DNA from: Actinomycetota bacterium
GTDB lineage: Bacteria; Actinomycetota; Thermoleophilia; RBG-16-64-13
DNA: 60,565 nt
Direction: 5' to 3'
Assembly (NCBI GenBank): GCA_012523095.1
Contig: JAAYJE010000052.1
Location: forward strand, 1-60,565
In this document: positions 32,827-42,796 of the stretch, in pieces
How positions within the stretch are numbered: the first letter of the stretch is position 1
Layout of the letters: each line of letters starts with the position of its first letter
The notes under the pieces: model-generated
What the model saw: only the letters and a program-made list of their open reading frames with translations
What the model was told of the DNA's origin: nothing
The model's database searches: none
Position numbers and translations under genes: made by a program

Positions 32827-34574
32827 CGACTGAGCTGGATAGACTCCGCGAGGAGGTCATAGCGACAGCCCGGTTGAACAACTTCAGCAAGGGCTCCCTC
32901 ATCCCCATACTCAGGAACATCAAGGAGAGGCACCGCGGCATCAGCACTGAAGCCGTCCAGGTGGTCTCCGAGGTCCTAGGTATCCCTTTGGTCGAGGTGT
33001 ACGCGGTCTCCACCTTCTACGCCTTCATCAAACCAGAGAGTCAGGGCCGTTACGCGTTCCGGTTGTGCCGGACATATTCGTGCGAGCTGGCCGGCAAGGA
33101 GGAGGTTGCACGCCGGCTGGAACGCGAGCTAGGCATCCGCTTCGGGGAGACCTCCGCTGATGGTTCGTTCACACTGGAGTGGGCCAGTTGCATGGGCATG
33201 TGCGACCAAGGCCCCGCCATGCTGGTGAACGATGAGATCTACACACGGCTCACCCCCGAGAAGGTCGAGGAGATCATAGCGAGATACCGCAAACGAGTTG
33301 AAGCTGAGGATGTCGGTCTCGCGACCGCCGGTTCGGCCGACGACACCGACCGCGGCGTCGCCACCGCCTCGGTCCATTCAGACGTGCCCGAGGACCTTGC
33401 GACCGCCGCCAACGAGCTGACCTTCATCACTATCCCGGAGAATGAGGGGCTTGGGAAGGCGCTGGAGATGTCACGGGTCGATATCATCGACATGGTCCGC
33501 GACTCCAAGCTCAAGGGGCGGGGAGGGGCGGGCTTCCCCACCGGTATGAAGTGGAACTTCGCCGCCGCCGAACGGCGCATGCCGAAGTACATCATCTGCA
33601 ACGCCGACGAGGGCGAGCCGGGCACCTTCAAAGACCGGTTGATCCTAAGCGCGCATGCCGACCTCGTGATGGAGGGCATGACCATCGGAGCGCGGGCTAT
33701 CGGATCCCCCATGGGAGTCATCTACCTGCGGGCCGAGTACGCCTATCTGCGGCCTCGCCTGGACGAAGTCATACAACGGCGCAAGGAGGCCGGCCTCCTG
33801 GGCGGGCGCATCGGCGGCATCGAGGGCTTCGACTTCAACATCGTGGTGGCCATGGGCGCAGGCGCATACATCTGCGGTGAGGAGACGGCGCTCATCGAGT
33901 CCCTGGAGGGAGCGCGGGGCGAACCGCGGAACCGGCCTCCATTCCCGGTGGTCTCGGGCTTCATGGGCCGTCCCTCGGTGGTCAACAACGTCGAGACTCT
34001 GGCGTGGGTGCCCTGCATCTTCTCCCGGGGCGTGGACTGGTTCCGGAGTCTGGGGACGGAGAACTCAGCGGGCCACAAGCTGTTCAGTGTGTCGGGAGAC
34101 TGCGAACGCCCGGGTGTCTATGAGTTTCCTTTCGGCATCACCGTCACCGAACTACTGCGCCAGGTCGGTGGCGAAGAAGCCAAGGCCGTGCAGATCGGAG
34201 GTGCGTCGGGACAGTGCGTACCCGGCAAGGAGTTCGAGCGCCGGCTGGCCTTCGAAGACATCCCCACCGGGGGTTCCATCATGGTCATCGGGCCCGACAG
34301 AGACATGCTGGACCTGGCCCACAACGTGATGGACTTCTTCGTAGACGAGTCCTGCGGCAACTGCGCCCCCTGCCGTCTCGGCAACAGGAAGCTGCTCGAT
34401 GCGGTGGAACTGCTCCGCAAGGGCAGGTTCACCACCGCTCATCTGAAAGAGATGCAGTCGCTCTCAACAACCATGAAGGATGCCGCCAAGTGCGGACTGG
34501 GTCAGACGAGCTCGGTAGCCTTCATGTCCATATTGGAGCACTTCGGTGACGAGATAGGGGTGCGCGGGGACTGA
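32820..34574 (+). CDS. NuoE-NuoF fusion (NAD-linked diaphorase subunit, probable FDH partner)
   Basis: The 584-residue protein joins a NuoE-like domain to a NuoF-like domain. The first (ILRNIKERHRGISTEAVQVV) has [2Fe-2S] ligands CRTYSCELAG and CMGMCDQGP. The second has FMN/NAD motifs GRGGAGFPTGMKWNF, NADEGEPGTFKDR and GAYICGEETALIES, and [4Fe-4S] ligands ESCGNCAPCRLGNRKL with CGLGQT. NuoEF reduces NAD or oxidises NADH. The fused layout occurs in some soluble FDHs and hydrogenases. FdhA, with NuoG-like clusters, is encoded five kilobases away on the other strand. ATG 32820 follows GGGAGAGG. Confidence 0.9.
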   Translation: MVTTELDRLREEVIATARLNNFSKGSLIPILRNIKERHRGISTEAVQVVSEVLGIPLVEVYAVSTFYAFIKPESQGRYAFRLCRTYSCELAGKEEVARRLERELGIRFGETSADGSFTLEWASCMGMCDQGPAMLVNDEIYTRLTPEKVEEIIARYRKRVEAEDVGLATAGSADDTDRGVATASVHSDVPEDLATAANELTFITIPENEGLGKALEMSRVDIIDMVRDSKLKGRGGAGFPTGMKWNFAAAERRMPKYIICNADEGEPGTFKDRLILSAHADLVMEGMTIGARAIGSPMGVIYLRAEYAYLRPRLDEVIQRRKEAGLLGGRIGGIEGFDFNIVVAMGAGAYICGEETALIESLEGARGEPRNRPPFPVVSGFMGRPSVVNNVETLAWVPCIFSRGVDWFRSLGTENSAGHKLFSVSGDCERPGVYEFPFGITVTELLRQVGGEEAKAVQIGGASGQCVPGKEFERRLAFEDIPTGGSIMVIGPDRDMLDLAHNVMDFFVDESCGNCAPCRLGNRKLLDAVELLRKGRFTTAHLKEMQSLSTTMKDAAKCGLGQTSSVAFMSILEHFGDEIGVRGD

Positions 34575-34582
34575 GGGCCAAG

Positions 34583-34629
34583 GGTTGACCGCCCCCACGG
34601 TGCAACGGCGCCGTGCTGAGCGGTCAACC
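34583..34629 (+). terminator. Nested hairpin after the NuoE-NuoF gene
   Basis: GGTTGACCG and CGGTCAACC enclose an inner CACGG/CCGTG stem just after the stop codon. There is no T tract, so this is either an unusual terminator or an RNA structure protecting the 3' end. Confidence 0.4.
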
Positions 34630-34734
34630 TACCCCGCAACACATCCACGGCCCGGCCGCCCAGCTTCACTCGGTCGCCGGCCGGCTCCATGTGGACGATG
34701 CCTCCGCGCACGATTCCTGGCCGGCCACACACAA

Positions 34735-34761
34735 GGAGCCCCGCATAACCCGCGGAGCTCC
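34735..34761 (-). terminator. Terminator-like hairpin after tRNA-Val
   Basis: On the minus strand GGAGC-T-CCGC and GCGG-G-GCTCC pair around a seven-base loop (one mismatch) and are followed by TTGTGTGTG, about ten bases after the tRNA 3' end. Confidence 0.55.
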
Positions 34762-34771
34762 TAGACCTAGG

Positions 34772-34843
34772 TGGGCGATGCTGGATTTGAACCAGCGACT
34801 TCTGCCGTGTGAAGACAGCGCTCTCCCCCTGAGCTAATCGCCC
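34772..34843 (-). tRNA. tRNA-Val (CAC anticodon)
   Basis: The 72-base cloverleaf has acceptor GGGCGAT / ATCGCCC, D arm GCTC...GAGC, anticodon stem CTGTC / GGCAG with loop TTCACAC, T arm GCTGG-TTCAAAT-CCAGC, and discriminator A. CCA is not encoded. Confidence 0.93.
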
Positions 34844-34858
34844 ACGTCAGGGGCGAGA

Positions 34859-34888
34859 ATAATACCAGCAGCGTCGCAGGGCCGCCAA
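34859..34888 (-). promoter_or_regulatory. Promoter of tRNA-Val
   Basis: TTGGCG (34883-34888) and TATTAT (34859-34864) are 18 bases apart on the minus strand, placing the start about nine bases before the tRNA. Confidence 0.6.
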
Positions 34889-34944
34889 GGTCGGGAAGAG
34901 CGTCCGCGTGACCGGAACCGACACGCCCGCCGTTCTGCCGTCCG

Positions 34945-37500
34945 TCACTGAGGTCCCACCTTGAACCGCCGTAGCCTCAGCGAGTTGGAGACCACGCTCA
35001 CCGACGACAGCGCCATCGCTACCGCCGCGTACATCGGGTCGAGGAGGATACCGAAGGCCGGATAGAGCACTCCCGCAGCCACCGGGATGAGGGCGATGTT
35101 GTAGCCGAAGGCCCAGCCCAGGTTCTGCTTGATGACCCGCATGGTGGCCCGACTGAGCCGGACGGCGGTGCTGATGGGGGTCAGGTCTCCTCTGATGAGT
35201 GTGATATCGGACGTCTCCATGGCGACATCGGTCCCGGTGCCGATGGCGATTCCGATATCGGCCTGAGCCAGAGCAGGCGCGTCGTTGATGCCGTCACCTA
35301 CCATAGCGACCACCTTCCCGGCCGCCTGTAGATCTTTGACCGCTTGGGCTTTGCGCTCGGGCAACACTTCGGCAAGCACGTTGTCCACTCCCACCTGGCG
35401 GGCGATGGCCTCCGCCGTGCTCCGGTTGTCGCCGGTGATCATGAAGACATCTAGGCCCAGCGATCGCAGGCTACGCACGGCCGCCGCCGAGTCGGGTTTG
35501 ACTACGTCGGCCACTCCGATCACACCGGCCGCCACTCCATCCACCGCCACGAACATCGGGGTCTTGCCCTCTTCGGCCAGCCGTGCGGCTGCGTCTTTCA
35601 GTTCGCCGAGGAGGACGCCGCGCTCCTCCATGAGCCGCCGATTGCCCATCAGCACTCGGATGAGCGGCGGGGTCTCGGGCGACGAGGCCGCGCCCAAGGT
35701 CGGCGGCCGGGTCCCTTCGGTGGTGGAGGTGTCCGCGAAGTTCTTGGAAGGTCGGAGTACCGGGGGCTCCAGCCGGCTCAGACCTGCCTCCACCCCCCTC
35801 CCCGGCACGGCGGAGAAGTCCGCGGCCCTCAGCAGTTGCAGATCCTCGGAGCGGGCGGCCTCGACGATGGCCTCCCCCAGCGGGTGCTCCGATCCGCGTT
35901 CGGCGGAGGCCGCCAGGCGCAAGAGGTCCTTGGACGCGTCGCGCTTCTTTATGCCTCCGCCTTCGAGCGCGATATCGCTTCGCGCCATCGTACCCACTAG
36001 AGGCATGGAGCTGCTCGGCATCACGTCGGTCACCTCCGGCTTGCCTCGGGTCAGGGTCCCGGTCTTGTCGAGAAGGACGGCGTTGAGCTTATGGGCCCGC
36101 TCCAACGCTTCCCCCGAACGGATGAGGATGCCGTTCTCGGCTCCCTTGCCCGTCCCCACTACGATGGCCGTGGGCGTGGCCAGACCCATAGCGCAGGGGC
36201 AAGCGATCACCACCACCGAGACGAAGGCCAGGAGCGCCAGGGTGAAGCGGGGCTCCGGACCGACGAAGGACCAGATCAGGAAGGTCACGGTCGCCACCAC
36301 CAGCACGATGGGCACGAAGACGCTGGCTATGCGATCGGCCAAGCGTTGGATGGGGGCTTTGGAGCCCTGAGCCTCTTCCACCAGGCGCACTATCTGAGCC
36401 AGGACCGTATCCAGCCCCACTTTCGTGGCGCGAAAGCTGAAGGAGCCGGTACGGTTGAGGGTCGCTCCGATCACCTCGTCGCCCGGTCCTTTCTCGACGG
36501 GGATGGATTCGCCCGTGAGCATGGATTCGTCGACGGCCGAACGGCCCTCCAGGACGACTCCGTCCACCGGGATCTTCTCGCCCGGCCGCACAACGATGAC
36601 GTCGCCCACGACCACCTCTTCCACCGGGATGTCGAGTTCACGCGCTCCGCCGTCCACCGCACCGGGCTCCATGTCGCCCGGCCGTCTAAGTACACGAGCC
36701 GTTTTCGCCTGCAGACCCACCAGCCGCCGCATGGAGGCCGAAGTCTGGCCCTTGGCGCGGGCCTCCAGATACCGTCCCAGGAGCACCAACCCGATGATTA
36801 TCACGGCCGAATCGTAGTAGACGGCGGCCTCGAAACCAGCCCCCTCGGCCCCCTCGAGTACCCCGGGGAAAAAGGTCGCCACCGCGGAGTAGAGGTAGGC
36901 CACCGACGTACCTACCGCGATAAGCGTGTTCATGTCGCTCGTACGATGCCGGAGCGCCGCCCAGGCTCCCCGGTAGAACTGAGCACCCACCCAGAACTGA
37001 ACCGGGGTGGCAAGCACGAACATGACCAGCCACTGCCACTTCAAGGCGACCGCGGACTCAGGGATGAGCATCATCAGTAAGAGGATGGCTCCAACCGCGA
37101 GGGCCGCGATGAATTTCACCAGGAGCAGTCGGGTCTGCCGGCGACGAGCGGCCTCAGCCACTGCGAAAGGGTCGCCGCCGGCCGCACGCCCGGTGGCGCC
37201 GGAGCGGGCGGCGTCGGATCCAGCGGCGTCGGTCGCCTCTTCACCGCGAAGGCCGTCGCCCGATGCTCCCCCTTCCGGCAGCACCAACCGGTAACCCGCG
37301 CCTGCCACCGCTTTGGCGATCTCGCCCGGCGAGATCGCCCCCCGGACGTACGTGACCGTCAGCGTCTCGGTAGCCAGATTGATCACCACGCGCGTGACTC
37401 CCTGCAGGCCCTGCACGGTCTTCTCCACCCGCGCGGAACAGGCGGCGCAACTCATGCCCAGAACTGGGAAAGAAGCGGTGATCAGGTCTTTGGCATCCAC
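34945..37500 (-). CDS. copA: Copper-type P1B ATPase (CopA-like)
   Basis: The 851-residue pump has one N-terminal metal-binding domain ([14 protein letters not shown]), eight hydrophobic segments, the phosphatase TGES loop, and the transmembrane metal site [13 protein letters not shown] (CPC). The phosphorylation motif is [13 protein letters not shown], followed by the HP motif [10 protein letters not shown] and the hinge [16 protein letters not shown]. This set fits Cu+ export. An extra low-complexity stretch ([20 protein letters not shown]-like, around residue 580-600) sits in the nucleotide-binding domain. The start is GTG behind GAGGAG. No CopZ or CsoR-like gene is adjacent. Confidence 0.93.
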   Translation of the reverse strand: MDAKDLITASFPVLGMSCAACSARVEKTVQGLQGVTRVVINLATETLTVTYVRGAISPGEIAKAVAGAGYRLVLPEGGASGDGLRGEEATDAAGSDAARSGATGRAAGGDPFAVAEAARRRQTRLLLVKFIAALAVGAILLLMMLIPESAVALKWQWLVMFVLATPVQFWVGAQFYRGAWAALRHRTSDMNTLIAVGTSVAYLYSAVATFFPGVLEGAEGAGFEAAVYYDSAVIIIGLVLLGRYLEARAKGQTSASMRRLVGLQAKTARVLRRPGDMEPGAVDGGARELDIPVEEVVVGDVIVVRPGEKIPVDGVVLEGRSAVDESMLTGESIPVEKGPGDEVIGATLNRTGSFSFRATKVGLDTVLAQIVRLVEEAQGSKAPIQRLADRIASVFVPIVLVVATVTFLIWSFVGPEPRFTLALLAFVSVVVIACPCAMGLATPTAIVVGTGKGAENGILIRSGEALERAHKLNAVLLDKTGTLTRGKPEVTDVMPSSSMPLVGTMARSDIALEGGGIKKRDASKDLLRLAASAERGSEHPLGEAIVEAARSEDLQLLRAADFSAVPGRGVEAGLSRLEPPVLRPSKNFADTSTTEGTRPPTLGAASSPETPPLIRVLMGNRRLMEERGVLLGELKDAAARLAEEGKTPMFVAVDGVAAGVIGVADVVKPDSAAAVRSLRSLGLDVFMITGDNRSTAEAIARQVGVDNVLAEVLPERKAQAVKDLQAAGKVVAMVGDGINDAPALAQADIGIAIGTGTDVAMETSDITLIRGDLTPISTAVRLSRATMRVIKQNLGWAFGYNIALIPVAAGVLYPAFGILLDPMYAAVAMALSSVSVVSNSLRLRRFKVGPQ

Positions 37501-37555
37501 CGGTTCTCCTCACCGGTCCGGCATGAGGGCAGGCCCCAGACGCCGCCCTGCCGGC

Positions 37556-38680
37556 CTACTGGACCCGGCTCCGGAGATTGCGGGTCTTGTCGATGGCTTG
37601 AAGTTTGGCCAGAGCTTTGGCTTCGATCTGCCGGATGCGCTCCCGCGTGACTCCGAAGCGTTTGGCCACCTCTTCAAGGGTGCGCGGGTGCTCGCCCTTG
37701 AGGCCGAAGCGCAGCTCTATGACCTTACGTTCCCTGTAGGGGAGCATGGCCAGTGCATCGTTCACTCCGTCCCGATCGAGCTGGAGGGCAACGGCGTCGA
37801 AAGAGCGCACGGCGTCTTCATCCTCGATGAAGTCGCCCAGCTCCGAGTCCTCTTCTTCACCGATGGGGGTCTCGAGGGAGACGGTGGTCTGGCTGATGCG
37901 AAGGATCTCTCGTATCTCCACGTCGGTCATGCCCATCTGGCAGGCTATCTCCTCGGGCACCGGCTCCCGGCCCATGTTCTGCAGCAATTGGCGCTGCACG
38001 CGGATGAGCTTGTTGATCTTCTCCACCATGTGCACGGGGATGCGGATGGTGCGGGCCTTGTCGGCTATAGCTCGGGTGATTGCTTGACGGATCCACCAGG
38101 TGGCATACGTGGAGAACTTGTGCCCCTTGCGGTAGTCGAACTTCTCCACCGCCCGGATGAGACCGAGGTTGCCCTCCTGGATCAGATCCAGGAAGCTCAT
38201 CCCATCGGTGTGGTAGCGCTTGGCGATGGAGACCACCAGGCGCAGGTTGGCCTCCGTCAACTCGTGCTTGGCCCGGATGTCCCCCCGCTCGATGCGCTTG
38301 GCCAACGACACTTCCTGCTGCGCCGTCAGCAATTTGACCCGCCCTATCTCCTTGAGGTACATACGCACCGGGTCGGTGGTGGGGACGTCCACGCTCAGGT
38401 CGAGCTCGTCCACGTTCTTCCGCCAATCGACCCGATTGCTTCCGCCATCGAGTTCCAGATCGTCGTCAGCATCCAACGAACTCTCGTCGACCACCTCGAT
38501 GCCCTGGTCGATAAGCGTGGCGTACATGGCTTCGATCTGCTCGGTCGAGAGATCCAGTTCCGCCAACACTTCGGCGATGTCTTCGGCGGTGATGAACCCC
38601 CGGCCGCGTCCAACCTCGATGAGGGCGTCCACCTCTTCTACATTGAGGAGCCAACCTTCTGAAGCAGGGGTGCTGGTCAA
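37556..38680 (-). CDS. RNA polymerase sigma factor, primary (RpoD/SigA) type, paralogue 1
   Basis: The 374-residue sigma-70 factor has an N-terminal 1.1-like domain ([20 protein letters not shown]), region 1.2 [17 protein letters not shown], region 2 with [20 protein letters not shown] and [20 protein letters not shown], region 3, and region 4 [20 protein letters not shown] with [19 protein letters not shown]. It recognises -35/-10 promoters. A second, dnaG-linked factor lies at 43374, so this copy may be an alternative growth- or stress-phase factor. Confidence 0.93.
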   Translation of the reverse strand: MTSTPASEGWLLNVEEVDALIEVGRGRGFITAEDIAEVLAELDLSTEQIEAMYATLIDQGIEVVDESSLDADDDLELDGGSNRVDWRKNVDELDLSVDVPTTDPVRMYLKEIGRVKLLTAQQEVSLAKRIERGDIRAKHELTEANLRLVVSIAKRYHTDGMSFLDLIQEGNLGLIRAVEKFDYRKGHKFSTYATWWIRQAITRAIADKARTIRIPVHMVEKINKLIRVQRQLLQNMGREPVPEEIACQMGMTDVEIREILRISQTTVSLETPIGEEEDSELGDFIEDEDAVRSFDAVALQLDRDGVNDALAMLPYRERKVIELRFGLKGEHPRTLEEVAKRFGVTRERIRQIEAKALAKLQAIDKTRNLRSRVQ

Positions 38681-38716
38681 TTCCCGCCTCCGTGCCCGGT
38701 ACGATGGTCTATGAGA

Positions 38717-39085
38717 TTACGCGCCGGGCGCGTGGTCGTCTTTCGCCGTCTTGGAGTCAGCGCCGTCGCCAAGCCATTTGGCTCCGTAGTCGCGCATGTG
38801 TTCGATGAGCGGGATGAGATCCCAGCCCATGCCCGTGAGGCTGTACTCCACTCTGGGCGGCACCTCCGCATAACTCTTGCGAGTGATGATGCCTGCCTTC
38901 TCCAGCCCTTTGAGACGTTCTGAGAGCGTCTTTGGGCTGATCCCGACGAGCGAGCGCTCTAGGGCGCTGAAGCGATTGATACCTTTGGAGAGATCACGCA
39001 ATATGAGGAGCGTCCACTTGCCTGAGATGATACCGGCGGTCTTCAGAACGGGGCACGACTCAGGGTGCGCATCTGTGGATTGCAC
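38717..39085 (-). CDS. HxlR-family transcriptional regulator
   Basis: The 122-residue winged-helix protein has the HxlR pattern: ESCPVLKTAGIISGKWTLLI, LRDLSKGINRFSALERSLVG, ISPKTLSERLKGLEKAGIIT, then VEYSLTGMGWDLIPLIEHM. The Cys in SCPV matches the redox or aldehyde-sensing Cys of HypR/HxlR relatives. It starts at GTG 39085 with a weak ribosome site. Its target is unknown. Confidence 0.9.
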   Translation of the reverse strand: MQSTDAHPESCPVLKTAGIISGKWTLLILRDLSKGINRFSALERSLVGISPKTLSERLKGLEKAGIITRKSYAEVPPRVEYSLTGMGWDLIPLIEHMRDYGAKWLGDGADSKTAKDDHAPGA

Positions 39086-39257
39086 GAAGCCGACACCTTC
39101 CTGGCATGTTCAGACTTTGCTCAACACTCTGCTGGATCCCGGCGTTCGCCGGTTCCTGAAAAGGTAAAGCAAGGTACCAGAGATAGTCCTGCTTTTCAAC
39201 AGCGGAAACCCGATCTTCGACCTCATCACTCCCTCTTCAAAGGCTTAGAAGCGACGT

Positions 39258-40799
39258 TCAGACGCCCGATGCGCCCAGTTGCTTCCGTAACAGGTCGTTG
39301 ACGATCTGCGGGTTCGCCTGGCCTTGGGTCTCTTTCATCACCTGGCCCACGAAGAAGCCCAGGACCTTCTCCCGCCCCTGCCGGAATTCCTCTGCCGGGC
39401 CTGGGTTGGCCGCCACGATGCGGACCACTATGGTCTCGAGCTCTCCCAGGTCGGAGATCTGCCCGAGGCCTTCCTCCGCGACGATGGTCTTGGCGTCCTT
39501 GCCGGTGGAGGCCATGGTCTCGAAAACCTCCTTGGCCATCTTGCCCGAGAGGGTGCCGTCGTCCACCAGGCCCAACAACTCCGCCAGAGGCGCCACCTTC
39601 ACCGGACAATCGGCCACCTCCACGCCGGAGGTGTTGAGATAGGCGGAGAGGTCACCCAGCACCCAGTTCGCCGCCGTACGGGCGTCTCCGGACGCCGCCG
39701 CCAGTTCCTCGAAGTAGTCACCAAGAGGCTTGTTGCCCGCCAAGGCGGCGGCATCCTTGGCAGGCAGAGAATACTGCTCCATCAGGCGCTCTTTGCGGGC
39801 GGCCGGCAACTCGGGGAGGCTCTCCCTCACCCGCTCGACATACTCAGCATCCAACTCGATAGGGGTCAAGTCGGGCTCCGGGAAGTAGCGGTAGTCGTGA
39901 GCCTCTTCCTTGCTACGCAGCGCAGACACGGCTCCTGAAGCGGGATCGAAATGCACGGTCTGCTGTACGACGGTCTCTCCGGCCTCGAGAGTGTCGATCT
40001 GTCGCTCGATCTCAGCCTCCAAGCCCCGCTGGAGAAACCGGAAGGAGTTCATGTTCTTGAGTTCGGTCTTGGTGCCGAACGGGTCACCGGGCCTACGTAT
40101 CGACACATTGGCGTCGCAACGGAGCGACCCCTCCTCCATGTTCACATCTGAGACCCCCAGTTGTTGCAGCAGACTGCGCAACTGGACCAGGAAGACGCGG
40201 GCCTGGTCGGGGGTGCGGAGGTCGGGCTCGGTGACGATCTCCACGAGCGGGATGCCACCCCGGTTGAAGTCCACCAGGGAGTAGTCGGCCCCGTCTATGC
40301 GACCGGACGCCCCGCCGGCGTGGACCAACTTGCCGGCGTCTTCTTCCATGTGCGCCCTGGTGATTCCGACCGTGAAACGACTCCCGTCCTCCAACTCTAC
40401 GTCCAGATGCCCACCTAGGCCCAAGGGTTGGTCGTACTGCGAGATCTGATAAGCCTTGGGCAGATCGGGATAGAAGTAGTTCTTGCGGTGAAAGACGGTG
40501 CGCTCCGCTATGCGGCAGTCGAGGGCCAGTGCGATACGGGTGGCGTACTCGATCGCCCTCTCGTTACAGACCGGCAGCACTCCTGGGTGGCCCAGACAGA
40601 CCGGGCACACGTGTGTGTTGGGCGGGTCGCCGAACGTGACCGTGCAACCGCAGAACATCTTGGTCTGGGTGCTCAGTTGCACATGTATCTCGAGACCGAT
40701 GACCGACTCCCAGGCTTCGCGGTCGACAGTAGGTTCCCGGCTTCCGTCATTCAAGCCGTCGCCGGCGGCGCCACTCTTCCCGGTCGGCGCCGCGTTCAT
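39258..40799 (-). CDS. gatB: Aspartyl/glutamyl-tRNA amidotransferase subunit B
   Basis: The 513-residue protein matches GatB: ESVIGLEIHVQLSTQTKMFC, CPVCLGHPGVLPVCNERAIE (with the paired zinc Cys of the CxC...CxxC site), RKNYFYPDLPKAYQISQYDQ and SLRCDANVSIRRPG. The C-terminal tRNA-binding YqeY-like tail is at about residues 420-510. GatB phosphorylates the misacylated Glu-tRNA-Gln or Asp-tRNA-Asn before amidation. Its ATG overlaps the gatA stop by four bases (ATGA). Confidence 0.97.
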   Translation of the reverse strand: MNAAPTGKSGAAGDGLNDGSREPTVDREAWESVIGLEIHVQLSTQTKMFCGCTVTFGDPPNTHVCPVCLGHPGVLPVCNERAIEYATRIALALDCRIAERTVFHRKNYFYPDLPKAYQISQYDQPLGLGGHLDVELEDGSRFTVGITRAHMEEDAGKLVHAGGASGRIDGADYSLVDFNRGGIPLVEIVTEPDLRTPDQARVFLVQLRSLLQQLGVSDVNMEEGSLRCDANVSIRRPGDPFGTKTELKNMNSFRFLQRGLEAEIERQIDTLEAGETVVQQTVHFDPASGAVSALRSKEEAHDYRYFPEPDLTPIELDAEYVERVRESLPELPAARKERLMEQYSLPAKDAAALAGNKPLGDYFEELAAASGDARTAANWVLGDLSAYLNTSGVEVADCPVKVAPLAELLGLVDDGTLSGKMAKEVFETMASTGKDAKTIVAEEGLGQISDLGELETIVVRIVAANPGPAEEFRQGREKVLGFFVGQVMKETQGQANPQIVNDLLRKQLGASGV

Positions 40800-42283
40800 C
40801 CTGCCGTCTCCGCGAGCGGGGCTACGGTGTTCACGTCCAGGCTCTGCTCCAGCGCATACGCCACGTTCAGAAGTCCCCGTTCCGAAAAATGAGGCCCGAT
40901 GATCTGGAACCCCACCGGGAGCCCTGCCGAGAACCCGGCCGGGATGCTGATGCCCGGCAACGCCGCCAAGCTGACCGGGACGGTGCAGAGATCGGAGAGG
41001 TACATCGCCAGCGGGTCCGCGGCACGCTCGCCGATCTCGAAGGCCACGGTCGGCGAGGTCGGCGAGATGAGGAAGTCGAACCGTTCGAAGGCCCGTGCGA
41101 AGTCCTGGATGATGAGCGTGCGGGCCCGCTGGGCCTGAGCGTAATACGCATCGTAGTAGCCGGCCGAAAGCGCGTAGGCGCCGATCATGATGCGCCGTTT
41201 GACCTCGGGGCCGAAACCCTCGCTGCGGGTACGGACGTACATCTCGTACAGGTCCTCACTGTGCTCCGTACGGTGACCGTAGCGTACCCCGTCGAACCGG
41301 GCCAGATTCGAGCCGGCTTCCGATGCAGCGATCAGATAGTATGCGGCGACGCCTCTCTCGACGCTGGGAAGGCTCACTACCTCGCAGACTCCTCCCAGAG
41401 CGCTGATGGAGTCCACTGCCGCGTCGAACACCTCCCGAACACCGGACCGGCAGGCCTCTCCCATGTACTCCTCGATGACCCCGAACCTCAGACCCCTCAG
41501 ATCGGCGCGGCCCGGCGTCCCGGCCGGCTCCGACAGGCCGGTGCTGGTGCAATCCATCGCGTCGCGGCCGGCGATGAGGTCCAGGAGCGCCGCTGCGTCC
41601 CTCACGTCGCGGGTGAGCGTTCCGACCTGGTCCAACGAACTGGCGAACGCGATGACCCCATAGCGGCTGACCGCGCCGTAGGTCGGCCTGAGTCCCACCA
41701 CCCCGCACAGAGAGGCCGGCTGCCGGATGGAGCCTCCGGTATCGGTGCCCAGCGCCCAGGGGGCCTCGGAGGCGGCGACGCAGGCGGCGGAGCCGCCACT
41801 GGAGCCGCCCGGGACCCGGTCGAAGTCCCACGGGTTCCGCGTGGTATGAAACGCCGAGTTCTCAGTTGAGCTGCCCATGGCGAACTCGTCCATGTTCAAC
41901 TTGCCCAGAAAGATGAGACCGGCGGTCCGCAGCTTGGCGATGATGGTGGCGTCGTAAGGCGGGATGTAGTCTTTGAGGATACGCGAGGCGCATGTGGTCT
42001 CCACGCCCTTCACGCAGAAGATGTCTTTGAGGCCGATGGGCACACCCTCCCAGGGCTGCCGCCCGCTTCGTGGCTTGGCGTCCACCGCGGCGGCGGCCGC
42101 CATCGCACCGGATTCATCAACCCGCAAAAAAGCCTGCACCTGTTCGTCCACCGCGGCTATGCGATCCAGATAGGCGCGGGTCAACTCCGTGGCGGACACG
42201 TCTCCGCGAGCCAGCAGTTCCCGGCACCGGTAGGCAGTCAAGGTGGTGACATCGAGAGCGGCCCCGCCGCCGGCTGCGCTCAT
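40796..42283 (-). CDS. gatA: Aspartyl/glutamyl-tRNA amidotransferase subunit A
   Basis: The 495-residue amidase releases ammonia from glutamine for the GatB reaction. The amidase signature is present: GVPIGLKDIFCVKGVETTCA with the catalytic Lys, and PGGSSGGSAACVAASEAPWA plus LGTDTGGSIRQPASLCGVVG with the Ser pair. The middle gene of gatCAB, it starts seven bases after gatC. The order gatC-gatA-gatB is usual. Confidence 0.97.
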   Translation of the reverse strand: MSAAGGGAALDVTTLTAYRCRELLARGDVSATELTRAYLDRIAAVDEQVQAFLRVDESGAMAAAAAVDAKPRSGRQPWEGVPIGLKDIFCVKGVETTCASRILKDYIPPYDATIIAKLRTAGLIFLGKLNMDEFAMGSSTENSAFHTTRNPWDFDRVPGGSSGGSAACVAASEAPWALGTDTGGSIRQPASLCGVVGLRPTYGAVSRYGVIAFASSLDQVGTLTRDVRDAAALLDLIAGRDAMDCTSTGLSEPAGTPGRADLRGLRFGVIEEYMGEACRSGVREVFDAAVDSISALGGVCEVVSLPSVERGVAAYYLIAASEAGSNLARFDGVRYGHRTEHSEDLYEMYVRTRSEGFGPEVKRRIMIGAYALSAGYYDAYYAQAQRARTLIIQDFARAFERFDFLISPTSPTVAFEIGERAADPLAMYLSDLCTVPVSLAALPGISIPAGFSAGLPVGFQIIGPHFSERGLLNVAYALEQSLDVNTVAPLAETAG

Positions 42284-42289
42284 CTCTTC

Positions 42290-42571
42290 CTACCCGATCC
42301 GCGGCACCACGAATTGGCCCTGCTCCACATCCGGTCCATTGGCGACGGCCTCCTCCTGGCTTAGGCCGGCCACCGGCTCGTCGGCTCGGAGGACGTTCTT
42401 GAGAGACGCCGCGTGGGAGGTCGGCTCCAGGCCGGAAAGATCCAACCCGGCGAGTTGCTCCACCCAGTCGATGATCCGGCCGAGCTCCGCTTGTAGCCTG
42501 CACAGCTCGTCTTCATCGAAGCGAAGACGGGTAAGACGTGCCACATGCTCTACTTCCTGCCGGGAAATCAT
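42290..42571 (-). CDS. gatC: Aspartyl/glutamyl-tRNA amidotransferase subunit C
   Basis: The 93-residue small subunit has the GatC pattern MISRQEVEHVARLTRLRFDE, IIDWVEQLAGLDLSGLEPTS and LRADEPVAGLSQEEAVANGP. It stabilises GatA and links it to GatB. ATG 42571 follows AAGGAGAG. The gene is preceded by a long leader containing two copies of a 59-base hairpin repeat. Confidence 0.95.
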   Translation of the reverse strand: MISRQEVEHVARLTRLRFDEDELCRLQAELGRIIDWVEQLAGLDLSGLEPTSHAASLKNVLRADEPVAGLSQEEAVANGPDVEQGQFVVPRIG

Positions 42572-42668
42572 CTGCGACTCTCCTTGGAGCGACCAAGCAC
42601 GGGCGCGCGCCACAATCCGAAACCGCCGCCCACGACCGCGGACCGGACGGATTATAGCGGAAAAGAAC

Positions 42669-42727
42669 AGGGCGCCTTGGCCAGGCGCCCGAGAGGAGAG
42701 GGGAGAGTCTTGAATGGGAAACTCTCA
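42669..42727 (-). repeat. 59-base hairpin repeat, copy nearer gatC
   Basis: This unit is identical to 42797-42855 except in the GGAGAG/GGAGAA spacer. On the minus strand it forms GAGAGT-loop-ACTCTC, a pyrimidine spacer, then a seven-base-pair GC hairpin. The weak similarity extends about 20 bases upstream (GCCGA...ACAG...TGAGAG). Confidence 0.85.
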
Positions 42728-42796
42728 CCCTCTGTTTTCGGCACCTGTTCGCATAATCCTCGCAGCCGACATCAACAGGGCGGCGGCGGACGGAAA

